64,000 nucleotides of DNA from an uncultured Eubacteriales bacterium (GCA_900539455.1 UQCD01000003.1:72529-136528); one strand, 5' to 3'. Positions 54,698-63,323 are shown, counted from the first letter of the stretch. Program-made: numbers and translations. Notes: a model not told the origin generated them from the letters alone.

Positions 54698-56140
54698 CTA
54701 TTTTTTTAGAGAAAATTTAAAGCTATCTTCATGAATAATTAGGCTTACATAGTCGTCCATATTCCAAAGATCCTCATCATCTACAACAATATCTATATCA
54801 TCATCCGTACGCACTACATAGCTGTAATGGTCACCCTTATATATAAGGCTGATAATATGTCCACAAATAATACCTGATTCCTCATCATCACTCATTTCAA
54901 TATCCTCAGGCTTTATAGATATAATTACCTTCAGCTTTTCTATATCCACCTCGTCCTTATGAGCATCTACTAACACTCCGTTCTCATTGTAGCCTGCACC
55001 CGGAATAAGCTTTGTTAAATCACAAGCCAGCTCTCCGTCAAGAAATTCCAGCTTGTAATGTTTATTTATTCCAGACTCTATTCTGTTTATTGTATGCTCG
55101 GCAAGCATTACATGAATTCCGTCAGGCTCTATTATCAAGCCTACCTTTTCGCCTGCCTCTGCCTTCTTTGTAGTCTGTACAACTATTTCATTTTTGCCAG
55201 ACAATATGGTAATTTCATAATGAACACCTTTAAATATTACTGATACTATTTCACCTTGTATCATACCCTTTTCACAAGTAGTTATAATAATATCCTCTGG
55301 TCGGACTACAGCATCTATCATAGTACCCTTTTCAACATCATCAACGCAATCAAATTCATGTCCGCAAAATCTAACCTTAAGCTTGTCGGTCATTACACCA
55401 CCAAAAACATTACTATCACCAATGAAATCGGCAACAAAGGCATTTTTAGGCTCATTATAAATATCCTCAGGTGTACCTACCTGCTGTATTCTTCCTTCTG
55501 ACATAACTACTATTTTGTCAGACATTGTAAGAGCCTCTTCCTGGTCATGGGTAACATATATAAAGGTAATGCCAAGTCTTTCGTGCATATTTTTAAGCTC
55601 CAGCTGCATTTCCTTACGCATTTTAAGATCTAACGCACCTAACGGCTCGTCTAATAAAAGGATTTCCGGCTCATTGACAATAGCTCTGGCAATAGCAATT
55701 CTTTGCTGCTGTCCTCCGGAAAGTGTAGAAATTTTTCTTTTTTCAAATCCCTCTAAATCTACTATTTCAAGAGCTTTTTTTACTTTTTTATTGATTTCGT
55801 CCTTAGGAAGCTTTTTTAGCTTAAGCCCAAACGCTACATTATCAAATATATTTAAGTGTGGAAATAGAGCATATCTTTGAAATACTGTATTAATAGGTCT
55901 TTTATTTGGTGGAAGCTTACTAATATCCTTTCCGTCTAACAATATTTGTCCCTCTGAAGGAAGCTCAAAGCCTGCAATCATTCTAAGGGTTGTAGTTTTA
56001 CCACAACCTGACGGTCCTAAAAAAGTTACAAACTCTCCTTTTTCTATGGACAAATTAAAATCGCTTACTGCACTAAATCCATCCTCGAAACTTTTTGTAA
56101 TGTTGATTAACTCAATAATCTTGTCATTTGGCTGACTCAC
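54698..56140 (-). CDS. potA: Polyamine-type ABC ATPase PotA with extra C-terminal domain
   Basis: The ATPase has Walker A GPSGCGKTTTLR near 40-51, LSGGQQQRIAIARAI and LLLDEPLGALDLKMR. The regulatory TOBE part has VVRPEDIIIT...GEIVSVIFKGVHYEIT (about 265-310), and a related stretch recurs near the end as ISIKPEDIEM...GHIISLIYKGDHYSYV (about 410-460). With 480 residues it is about 120 longer than normal PotA, consistent with an internal duplication of the TOBE domain. The gene is first in the pot operon, 101 bp before potB. Confidence 0.92.
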   Translation of the reverse strand: MSQPNDKIIELINITKSFEDGFSAVSDFNLSIEKGEFVTFLGPSGCGKTTTLRMIAGFELPSEGQILLDGKDISKLPPNKRPINTVFQRYALFPHLNIFDNVAFGLKLKKLPKDEINKKVKKALEIVDLEGFEKRKISTLSGGQQQRIAIARAIVNEPEILLLDEPLGALDLKMRKEMQLELKNMHERLGITFIYVTHDQEEALTMSDKIVVMSEGRIQQVGTPEDIYNEPKNAFVADFIGDSNVFGGVMTDKLKVRFCGHEFDCVDDVEKGTMIDAVVRPEDIIITTCEKGMIQGEIVSVIFKGVHYEITILSGKNEIVVQTTKKAEAGEKVGLIIEPDGIHVMLAEHTINRIESGINKHYKLEFLDGELACDLTKLIPGAGYNENGVLVDAHKDEVDIEKLKVIISIKPEDIEMSDDEESGIICGHIISLIYKGDHYSYVVRTDDDIDIVVDDEDLWNMDDYVSLIIHEDSFKFSLKK

Positions 56141-56187
56141 TAAGGTATCCTCCTCAAATATGCTGCAAAAGTTTTTCTTCGTCCTAT

Positions 56188-56216
56188 ATTATAAAACCCC
56201 TCCATGAATATATCAA
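56188..56216 (-). promoter_or_regulatory. Promoter of the pot operon
   Basis: On the minus strand TTGATA (56216-56211), 17-bp spacer, TATAAT (56193-56188), about 50 bp before potA. Confidence 0.85.
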
Positions 56217-56236
56217 TTTAATTTTTTGTATTAAAA

Positions 56237-56269
56237 TACAAGCTGCCAATATTAAATTAGCAGCTTGTA
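56237..56269 (-). terminator. Terminator after mgtE
   Basis: TACAAGCTGC (56237-56246) pairs with GCAGCTTGTA (56260-56269); on the minus strand TTTTAATAC follows. Confidence 0.75.
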
Positions 56270-56295
56270 CACTATAAGCCTTCAATCTTCATTGT

Positions 56296-57687
56296 CTAGC
56301 CTAAATGGAATACTTCTATGAGAAGTACCCATGCTAACCCATAATAAGTAACAACTGCCACCAAATCATTTACTGTGGTAATTAATGGACCTGAAGCAAC
56401 CGCCGGGTCTATCTTAATTTTATGAAACAGCATTGGTATAAGTGTTCCTACAAGGCTTGATATAATCATTGCAACCAGCAATGATACCCCTACACAGCCT
56501 GATATAAGAAAGCTATTGGTAACTGTATTATGCTTAAACACAATAATATAAACACCTATAAATATAAATGCTAATATTCCTAAAAATAAGCCGTTTGCCA
56601 GACCTACCCTCGTTTCTTTAATTACTAAAGCAAATTTTTCTGAGGTAGTAAGATTTTCGTCCATTAAAACACGAATAGTTACGGCAAGTGACTGGGTTCC
56701 TACATTTCCCGCCATATCTAAAATAAGTGACTGGAAACAGATAACTATTGGCAAAACTGCAACTACAGTTTCAAACACACCAACCACAGAGGATACTGCC
56801 ATTCCCAAAAACAATAAAATAACCAACCAAGGCAATCTTTTTTTCATACTTTCTGTGGTTTTTTCGTTTAAATCCTCCTCAGCTGTTAAACCAGCAAGCT
56901 TTGCATAATCCTCACCCATTTCATCATCTACAACCTCTACTATATCCTGTGAAGTAATTACACCTAATATTTTTCCATTTTCAGCTACTACCGGAATAGA
57001 GTCCTCCTCGTATTCCTTGATTCGTTCTATACAATCGGCTATAAGTTCATGGTCATTAACAAAAGGATATGAAGTACTAATAATATCTTCCAAATTTGCA
57101 CCATCCCTGGCTATTATTAAATCCTTTAAATCAATAGCACCATAATAATCACCATTTTCATCTACAACATAAATTGTACCAATATTGTCATTTTCACCCG
57201 CTTGGGTAATCAGCTCCCTAGTTGCCTGTCTGATAGATAAGTTCTTTGAAATCTCAATAAAATTGGTTGTCATTTTACTACCAATTTCGTCCTGAGAGTA
57301 TGACAAAATCAATTTAATGTCATTTCCTGTTTCCTCATCTAGCATACCAACAATCTGGCTCTTATCCTCGTCCTCCATTTCATCTAATATGTCTACTACA
57401 TCATCAGCGTCCATCTTTGAAAGAACCTTTACCATCATCTCTGGCTGTAACTCAGTAAGATATTCGTCTGGGTTCTCAATATAGGTAAATATATCAGATA
57501 CCATTTCTTCCCCTAATATTGGGTAAATCTTTTTTCTCTCCTCAGTATTTAATTTTTCTAATGCCCCTGCAATATCATTTTCGTGATAATTTGATATTTT
57601 ATCTAAAAGCTCCTCTTTAGATAGGTTGCTTCTGAAAATCTCTACAAGCTCATTTTCAAATGTTGATTCTTTTAATAATTCTTTCAC
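56296..57687 (-). CDS. mgtE: Magnesium transporter MgtE
   Basis: MgtE is a Mg2+-gated channel. The 463-residue protein has the N-domain (about 1-130, ALEKLNTEERKKIYPILGEE, DADDVVDILDEMEDED), a CBS pair (about 135-255, GTIYVVDENGDYYGAIDLKDL and SIPVVAENGKILGVITSQDI) and five helices with DMAGNVGTQSLAVTIRVL in the pore. The start codon is GTG after AAGGAGGAATTAAA. It is preceded by a 27-codon leader ORF and a hairpin, not by a recognisable M-box. Confidence 0.95.
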   Translation of the reverse strand: MKELLKESTFENELVEIFRSNLSKEELLDKISNYHENDIAGALEKLNTEERKKIYPILGEEMVSDIFTYIENPDEYLTELQPEMMVKVLSKMDADDVVDILDEMEDEDKSQIVGMLDEETGNDIKLILSYSQDEIGSKMTTNFIEISKNLSIRQATRELITQAGENDNIGTIYVVDENGDYYGAIDLKDLIIARDGANLEDIISTSYPFVNDHELIADCIERIKEYEEDSIPVVAENGKILGVITSQDIVEVVDDEMGEDYAKLAGLTAEEDLNEKTTESMKKRLPWLVILLFLGMAVSSVVGVFETVVAVLPIVICFQSLILDMAGNVGTQSLAVTIRVLMDENLTTSEKFALVIKETRVGLANGLFLGILAFIFIGVYIIVFKHNTVTNSFLISGCVGVSLLVAMIISSLVGTLIPMLFHKIKIDPAVASGPLITTVNDLVAVVTYYGLAWVLLIEVFHLG

Positions 57688-57742
57688 TTTAATTCCTCCT
57701 TGTATAAATTTTAATTATCTCAAGGACTAATTTAAGTGCAGC

Positions 57743-57771
57743 AAAAAAACACGCTCCTAGATTAAGAACAC
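57743..57771 (-). promoter_or_regulatory. Terminator-like hairpin overlapping the leader ORF stop (mgtE leader)
   Basis: On the minus strand GTGTTCT (57771-57765) can pair with GGAGCGT (57757-57751), with several G-T pairs, followed by GTTTTTTT (to 57743). The 7-base loop holds the leader ORF stop TAA. The stem is weak, so its action as terminator is uncertain. Confidence 0.45.
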
Positions 57772-57845
57772 AGACAGTCCCACTCTGAAAACATATATTT
57801 TTTTGTGCAAATCAAATTCTGCCCCGAACTATCGCAACTGTCCAT
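57762..57845 (-). CDS. 27-codon leader ORF upstream of mgtE
   Basis: ATG at 57845 is preceded by AAAAAAAGGAGGTGAAGAAC, one of the strongest ribosome sites in the window. It encodes a 27-residue peptide beginning MDSCDSSGQNLICTKK and ending WDCLCS, with four cysteines, then TAA inside the hairpin loop. The position and strong signal suggest a cis-acting leader peptide for mgtE. I do not know a described homologue. Confidence 0.6.
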   Translation of the reverse strand: MDSCDSSGQNLICTKKYMFSEWDCLCS

Positions 57846-57999
57846 GTTCTTCACCTCCTTTTTTTCTATTGGTATACTACCATTTATATTTTATTTTTAC
57901 AACCATTACTCTATTTTTTTATTTATTTTTTGTAAAAAATGTAGTATATTGTTTACGGAAAAATATTTGTTTTTCTACTAAAGCTTAAGGAGGACTAAT

Positions 58000-58980
58000 A
58001 TGAAAATCGGAATATTAGGATACGGAAACCTTGGAAAAGGTATAGAAAGTGCAATTAGACAAAATGATGATATGGTTCTTTCCTGTATTATTACAAGAAG
58101 AAATCCTGCTTCAATAAAACCTGCTACGGATGGCGTTGAAGTATATTCGGTAGATGACATCGAAAAGTTAAAGGATAAAATTGATGTATTAGTGCTTTGT
58201 GGTGGTTCCGCAACAGATTTACCTGAACAGACACCTGAATATGCAAAGTATTTTAATGTAATTGATAGTTTTGATACTCACGCAAGGATTCCTGAGCATT
58301 TTGCGAAGGTTGATAAGATAGCAAAGGAAAATGGTCATGTTGCTCTTATTTCTTGCGGATGGGACCCAGGTATGTTTTCACTTATGAGATTATATGGTTC
58401 TGCTGTTTTACCAGAGGGAAAGGATTATACCTTCTGGGGCAAGGGCGTAAGTCAAGGACATTCAGATGCTATCAGACGAGTAAATGGCGTAAAGAATGGA
58501 AAGCAGTATACTATTCCTGTAGAGAAAGCCTTAGAAGCAGTAAGAAGTGGTGCCAATCCAGAGCTTACAACAAGACAGAAGCACATTAGAGAGTGTTTTG
58601 TTGTCGCCGAGGAAGGTGCTGATTTAGCCCAGATAGAAAATGACATTAAAACAATGCCAAACTACTTTGCTGATTATGATACAACAGTACACTTTATTTC
58701 AGAGGAAGAATTCAATGCAAACCATTCTGAAATTCCTCACGGTGGCTTTGTTTTCCGTACAGGTGTTACAGGCTTAAATAAGGAACACAAGCATATTATT
58801 GAATATAGCTTAAAATTAGATTCAAATCCTGAATTTACATCTTCGGTTATTTTATCCTTTGCCAGAGCAATTAACCGCTTATCAAACGAAGGAGTATCTG
58901 GCTGTAAGACAGTATTTGATATTGCACCTGCATATCTTAGCCCACTTTCAGGCGAGGAATTACGCGCTCATATGCTTTAA
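58000..58980 (+). CDS. ddh: meso-Diaminopimelate dehydrogenase
   Basis: Ddh makes meso-diaminopimelate from tetrahydrodipicolinate, ammonia and NADPH in one step, serving lysine and cell-wall synthesis. The 326-residue length is typical. The Rossmann start is MKIGILGYGNLGKGIESAI; the substrate-site segments LCGGSATDLPEQTPEYAK, ISCGWDPGMFSLMR and FWGKGVSQGHSDAIRRV are all present. It is divergent from mgtE, with AAGGAGGACTAAT before ATG, and ends at a very strong hairpin. Confidence 0.95.
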   Translation: MKIGILGYGNLGKGIESAIRQNDDMVLSCIITRRNPASIKPATDGVEVYSVDDIEKLKDKIDVLVLCGGSATDLPEQTPEYAKYFNVIDSFDTHARIPEHFAKVDKIAKENGHVALISCGWDPGMFSLMRLYGSAVLPEGKDYTFWGKGVSQGHSDAIRRVNGVKNGKQYTIPVEKALEAVRSGANPELTTRQKHIRECFVVAEEGADLAQIENDIKTMPNYFADYDTTVHFISEEEFNANHSEIPHGGFVFRTGVTGLNKEHKHIIEYSLKLDSNPEFTSSVILSFARAINRLSNEGVSGCKTVFDIAPAYLSPLSGEELRAHML

Positions 58981-58985
58981 TATAC

Positions 58986-59060
58986 AAAAACAAGAGGCTA
59001 AAATGTGATATGCCCCTGTCAAGCAGACAGGGGCATATCACATTTTAGCCTCTTGTTTTT
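58986..59060. terminator. 35-bp perfect hairpin between ddh and the GGDEF gene
   Basis: Arms 58986-59020 and 59026-59060 are perfect complements (core AATGTGATATGCCCCTGTC) with a 5-base loop AAGCA; T runs flank both sides. It serves both convergent genes and is far longer than a usual terminator. Confidence 0.95.
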
Positions 59061-59069
59061 TTCTTTTTC

Positions 59070-60488
59070 CTAATATATCCTAGCACAGTAGCCTTCCACT
59101 TTCTTGCTTTCATACATTGCACTGTCCATTTTCCTATATAATTCATCAAAGGTTGCTCCCTGATTTTCCTCACAGATTGCTGCTCCTAAGCTTACATATA
59201 TTTTTCTATCTCCCATTTCTGCAATATAGATTTGTGATATTTCTGTAAATAGCTGTTTAAAAAACGCCTCTGCCTCCTCTTTGCCTACCAGTTTAGGTAT
59301 AAACATCGCAAATTCATCTCCCCCTAATCGCATAACTATATCTCTTGGTCCACATACCTTTTGCAGGGTTTCTGCAATAGCAATAATAACTGCATCTCCT
59401 ACAATATGACCATAAGTATCATTTATAGACTTAAATTTATCGCAGTCTATTAGCAGCAGCATTCCTCCTACACCTGCCTCTAACAGTCTTGATATTTTTC
59501 GTTCACCACTGCCTCTATTACATACGCCTGTCATACTATCTATTTCAGACAAATATATAAGTCTGTCCTCTCTTGTTTTTTCTTTATCAATATCTTCTAT
59601 ACAATATAGTACATGCCACAGCTTTCCTTCTTCATCATTATCTACCTTTATAAAGCGTTCTCTGCACCAGCCTGATATTTTTCCTTTAAATACATGTGCA
59701 ACTGTATTACAATTTTCTAATCTTTCCTCCAGAGTAGATACATCAGTAAAAGTTGCTATTTCTTCGTGGTACTTTCTAAGACAGAGTCTTTTTATAACAT
59801 TTCCAATCTGTCTGCTATAATTATCCTTTTCATTTTTATCACAACATTCATCAATAAATTTGTTACTCTTAATTATTTTAAATCTACCTGTCTTTAAATC
59901 AATTAAAGACATTAACAAATATATTTCTGCCAAAGCAGAATAGCTGCTAAGCTTTGCTTCATAGTTAGATTTTCTAAAGGAGTTTCTTATTTTTAAAAGT
60001 GAGATAAGCACAGCTCCTATCATATCCAGAAACACAGTAAGCGCTTCATAATCTCTCTCTGGTGGATTATCCACTCCGAAAAAGCCTCTTATCTCTCCTT
60101 TATATCTCAAAGGACAAACCACTAAATTTTTAATATTTTGTGCTTTTAATATCTGATAAGATAATCGATGATTTCCCTCTAATATTGACACATCCGGAAT
60201 AATTACGCTTTTTCCCGAATCAAAGGTTTCATACCACCATCCAATAACATCCATATCTACACCCTGCAGTGCATCTATTTGTGGTATAATTCTATCAGCA
60301 CACCATTCATATGTATTATTTGTAACATGATTATCACAATCATCCTCAAAAATATAAATTCTATCTGAATGAATATGTTTTCCGAAAAATCTTATAAACT
60401 CATTAATTTCTTCGTCTGGTGTTTCATAATCAAGTGCAGAGCGAAGAGCCTCATTGATTATCTGCTCGTACTTTAAAATAGTTTTCAT
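59070..60488 (-). CDS. GAF-like and GGDEF domain diguanylate cyclase
   Basis: The 472-residue cytoplasmic protein has an N-terminal GAF-like sensor (about 20-165, RIYIFEDDCDNHVTNNTYEW, NLVVCPLRYKGEIRGFFGVD), a middle region of PAS-like character (about 195-305), then a GGDEF domain with SMTGVCNRGSGERKI, LLIDCDKFKSINDTYGHIVGD and the intact active site MRLGGDEFAMFIPK. It should make cyclic di-GMP. No EAL domain or membrane helix is seen. The -10 lies at the edge of the inserted element. Confidence 0.9.
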   Translation of the reverse strand: MKTILKYEQIINEALRSALDYETPDEEINEFIRFFGKHIHSDRIYIFEDDCDNHVTNNTYEWCADRIIPQIDALQGVDMDVIGWWYETFDSGKSVIIPDVSILEGNHRLSYQILKAQNIKNLVVCPLRYKGEIRGFFGVDNPPERDYEALTVFLDMIGAVLISLLKIRNSFRKSNYEAKLSSYSALAEIYLLMSLIDLKTGRFKIIKSNKFIDECCDKNEKDNYSRQIGNVIKRLCLRKYHEEIATFTDVSTLEERLENCNTVAHVFKGKISGWCRERFIKVDNDEEGKLWHVLYCIEDIDKEKTREDRLIYLSEIDSMTGVCNRGSGERKISRLLEAGVGGMLLLIDCDKFKSINDTYGHIVGDAVIIAIAETLQKVCGPRDIVMRLGGDEFAMFIPKLVGKEEAEAFFKQLFTEISQIYIAEMGDRKIYVSLGAAICEENQGATFDELYRKMDSAMYESKKVEGYCARIY

Positions 60489-60562
60489 ACTTTTTGTCCT
60501 TTTCTTAATTGCTTTAATATATTAATTAATACACTTACATTTCAAATAATAAACTGAATTTA

Positions 60563-60571
60563 TTATACCAC
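60563..60571 (-). promoter_or_regulatory. Extended -10 promoter of the GGDEF gene
   Basis: On the minus strand TGGTATAAT; the region at -35 is only a T run. The position is about 30 bp from the first element-like sequence, so the original -35 may have been replaced. Confidence 0.5.
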
Positions 60572-60680
60572 ATCCTTTTTTAATAAAAAAGAGGATATAG
60601 CCAAATACTATATGATATTTGCAAGTCCACTTAAGTCAGTTTACAAGGAACTACACGCAGACCACGAAACGGGGGCTGCT

Positions 60681-60796
60681 GACAACAAATAAAGGCTGAA
60701 TATCAAGCACCGGGGAAGTGCGAGATATTCAGCCTGTTTTGTTGTCTGGGGTTTCCAAAGGGGCTTACCCCTTGGCACACGACTTTGCTTGCAAAG
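60681..60796. other. Hairpin-rich terminal region of the element
   Basis: Nested arms GACAACA...TGTTGTC and GGCTGAATATC/GATATTCAGCC (60681-60746), then CCAAAGGGG/CCCCTTGG (60755-60775) and CTTTGC/GCAAAG (60783-60796). Such stems near the end of a conjugative element may be a terminator, a transfer origin or recombinase-accessory sites. The GC-rich stretch 60797-61208 shows no gene I can support; it holds the dyad GGGACA-AAG-TGTCCC at 60986-61000. Confidence 0.6.
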
Positions 60797-61208
60797 TGTA
60801 GTGTGTTATACGCTCTGTCGGCGTTGCTGCGAAAATGCGGTTGCCACCAGGGAGGGCAAGGGCATTTGAAGCAGCAGGAAAACAGGGCTGTGATTGCGTG
60901 GCGTGGAGCCGCAAGCGCAGGACTGGTTTCATCAGCAGACAGGGCGGATATGAAAGCCCCCGTCCCTCGACCTATGCCGGACTATGGGACAAAGTGTCCC
61001 AATCGGATAGCCACACTCACGAAAAAGCGGACGGACTTTCTTCTCAAAATCGGAATGGGCGGGAAAGCCATTTTAGGGCTTTCCCGCCTTGATTGCCTGT
61101 CAGCAAAGACGGGCGGGACTGTCAACGGCGGCGTATTTGTGCGCCGTTCATCTTGACCGTTGACTGGCTCGGCTGGCTTTGCTATCTCCCCGATAAATGG
61201 AAAATTAG

Positions 61209-61507
61209 TTAGTCAAAATACTTAAAATCATACCCTTCTTCAGGTTCACCAATTTCATACCCTAAAACTTCTGTTAATCTTTTTTTCAGTAGACTATACC
61301 ATTCTTTCCAAATATCATCAGGCATTATCCCAGCAATCTGTATTCCACTTGGTTCAACAGAAGCCCATAAATCTACATCTTTTCCTATCCATTGAGGTCC
61401 ATTTTTGTCTCCCCCCAGTAGGGCATTGATTCATATATTTTGCCTATCTTTTCCCATATTTCTTTAGGTGCACTATAATGAATATTTAAGTTTATATTAT
61501 GGTTCAT
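61209..61507 (-). pseudogene. Frameshifted small protein, possible immunity-type cargo
   Basis: ATG at 61507 has AGAGGAGAAGTTGCGT upstream. The frame runs MNHNINLNIHYSAPKEIWEK...ESMPYWG, then breaks at a run of six G (minus strand, near 61420); adding one G restores DKNGPQWIGKDVDLWASVEP to an ending in DFKYFD. The repaired product is about 99 residues, acidic, and lacks a signal peptide. It is AT-rich within GC-rich element DNA. A single-base loss in a homopolymer may be a true mutation or a sequencing error. I do not assign a family. Confidence 0.7.
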
Positions 61508-61547
61508 ACGCAACTTCTCCTCTCTAAAATTCCGTTTTATCGTTCTC

Positions 61548-62348
61548 TCATTTCCTCCCCCGCTGTGGATTTGGATTTTTCAGCAAGTCCGACTTCTGTG
61601 CAATCTTTTTCAGCCACTTCTTTTCTTCTTCGGACAGCTTCTTCAAATTCAATTTGAGCCGCTTACAGATAAACGCCAAAGCTGCTTGCTCCGGGTCGCT
61701 GTCTGGACTGGCGGTTTCCTCGGCGGTCTGCAAAAAATCTTCCAGCGGGTTGTCCTCCGGGACGCTGAAAAAATCGTCCTTATGTGTTTCCCGCAGGTCA
61801 AGAGCTATCTTGTTTATGTCCTGCTGTATCACATAGCGGCAAAAGCTGTCATCATCAATATAGGCGGCGATAAGCTGTCTTAACTGCGGGTCAGACAAGC
61901 CGGGATTGTGCTGCTTCATAATGGTTGCGCTTACAGCGTCCACTATGGCGTTTGCACTCTGTACCTGTTTGCCTGCTATACCGTTCACATAGATTTCGAG
62001 GTCAGCCATCAGCCGGGGAAAATCCGGGTGTACCGCCAGTTCACACAAGAGGGAATTATCCACCCGCCCGCTTTTCAGCAGTTCAATCATATCATCACTC
62101 AAATGCAGGTCTGCAAGATCGGCATTTGGGTGATTTCTTGTTTGGGATAGCCCCAGCAGATAATCGGCGGTCACGCCATAAAACTTTGCCAGCTTGATAA
62201 GGGCATAGTGGCTGATGTCCTTGAAGTCCTCCGCTTCATAGCTACCCAGCGCAGACTTGGAGAGGTGCGTCTGCTCCGCAAGTTGTTCCAGCGTCAGCCC
62301 ACGCTCCACACGCAGGTCTTTCAATCGTTCTTGTATGGATAGTTCCAT
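61548..62348 (-). CDS. XRE family transcriptional regulator of the element
   Basis: The 266-residue protein starts with a Cro/CI-type helix-turn-helix (about 5-65): LKDLRVERGLTLEQLAEQTHLSKSALGSYE and AKFYGVTADYLLGL. The long helical C-terminal region has no catalytic motif. Proteins of this length and start are common near the RepA end of Firmicute conjugative elements, where they probably regulate transfer or replication. GGGGGGAGGGC precedes the ATG. It is 34 bp after the SUFU-family gene. Confidence 0.88.
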   Translation of the reverse strand: MELSIQERLKDLRVERGLTLEQLAEQTHLSKSALGSYEAEDFKDISHYALIKLAKFYGVTADYLLGLSQTRNHPNADLADLHLSDDMIELLKSGRVDNSLLCELAVHPDFPRLMADLEIYVNGIAGKQVQSANAIVDAVSATIMKQHNPGLSDPQLRQLIAAYIDDDSFCRYVIQQDINKIALDLRETHKDDFFSVPEDNPLEDFLQTAEETASPDSDPEQAALAFICKRLKLNLKKLSEEEKKWLKKIAQKSDLLKNPNPQRGRK

Positions 62349-62382
62349 GCCCTCCCCCCTTGTCTGCTCAATAAATGGGAAA

Positions 62383-63045
62383 TTAGAAATAGGACTTGCT
62401 TCTTCTCATATCTGTAACCAAATCCGTATTACCGTCTGCTTCCATGCAGGCAATCAACTTGGGAATGTTATTGCGGTCCGCAATAATTGCTTGAAGTTCC
62501 GATTCAGTTATTCCGACAAGCTGAATAAATTCTGTCTTTCCATACACAGACATCTGCGGTTTCGCTTCTGTATCGTTTACCAATAAAAGTGCAGTAATTG
62601 AAGAATTTGCACCGATGTGCAAGGAGGTTCCATTGCCTTTAATGTATTGATTTGCTTCAAAAAAACGATTAGTTGTATATGTATATCTTGCCAAATTAGA
62701 CATCATATCAACCACCCACATACAACTTTCTGTGTCATGCTCTTTCAGCTTCATAGTCATTTCATAACCCCAGCCGTTCCATTCGCCACCAAAAGCATCC
62801 TCGTCACCGTAAAGAACTGTCATTCCATAAGTAACCAAATGCTTGTAACCTTTCGGAGAATTGTATATGGAAAATCCGTCTAAATATTCATCTCCGCCCA
62901 TCATTGCTCTTGATGTCAGAATTGTTCCAAAATGGTCTGGGGTTTGCCCTGGATAAAGTTTCTCAAAGGCGTCATCAATAGCTTGCCAGCCAGGTGAGTA
63001 ATTTTCATCTTCTTTTATACGAATTAAAAATTCTTCCTTTGTCAT
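62383..63045 (-). CDS. SUFU (suppressor of fused)-family protein, possible immunity protein
   Basis: The 220-residue protein matches the bacterial SUFU-domain family: FEKLYPGQTPDHFGTILTSR, LDGFSIYNS, HLVTYGMTVLYG and GWGYEMTMKL, then LVGITESELQAI and the acidic C-terminal half. Bacterial SUFU proteins are widely linked with polymorphic toxin immunity, but a matching toxin is not seen here. The gene is more AT-rich than the flanking element DNA, a sign of cargo acquisition. ATG follows GGAGGAAACT. Confidence 0.8.
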   Translation of the reverse strand: MTKEEFLIRIKEDENYSPGWQAIDDAFEKLYPGQTPDHFGTILTSRAMMGGDEYLDGFSIYNSPKGYKHLVTYGMTVLYGDEDAFGGEWNGWGYEMTMKLKEHDTESCMWVVDMMSNLARYTYTTNRFFEANQYIKGNGTSLHIGANSSITALLLVNDTEAKPQMSVYGKTEFIQLVGITESELQAIIADRNNIPKLIACMEADGNTDLVTDMRRSKSYF

Positions 63046-63275
63046 ATAGTTTCCTCCATAATTCTGATTTTCCGTTCTGTTTCTTCCATTTTACCACAAT
63101 TCCGAGAGCGTGGAAATAGAGAGTTTTTCGGGCTGATTTCCGACCTTATGGATATACAGGGCGGGCGGTCTTTTAGGTGTAGACTTAGGGTAGTTCATCG
63201 ATGAGCCGCACCTTGAAAACAGAATGACCGTCCGAATGGGATACCCCGGCAGGGGAAGCACCGCAAGGAACCGGA

Positions 63276-63323
63276 CTTCTGGACACTTTGTCCAGAGGTC
63301 ACTTCGGGACAAGTGTCCAGAAG
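63276..63323. other. Dyad-symmetry cluster upstream of the VLP gene
   Basis: CTTCTGGACACTT (63276-63288) pairs with AAGTGTCCAGAAG (63311-63323), and each half holds a GGACA-N2/3-TGTCC dyad. The rest of 63046-63390 holds no supported gene; a reverse-strand frame across it is a shadow of the VLP gene. Confidence 0.65.

Noticed and set aside
57690..57990. M-box (ykoK) magnesium riboswitch upstream of mgtE
   Set aside because: The conserved M-box core could not be found; the leader instead holds a short ORF and a small hairpin.
60785..61156. 123-codon and 85-codon frames in the element end
   Set aside because: Both lack a ribosome site and any domain pattern, overlap each other in different frames, and lie in hairpin-rich GC DNA. 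I treat the stretch as non-coding.
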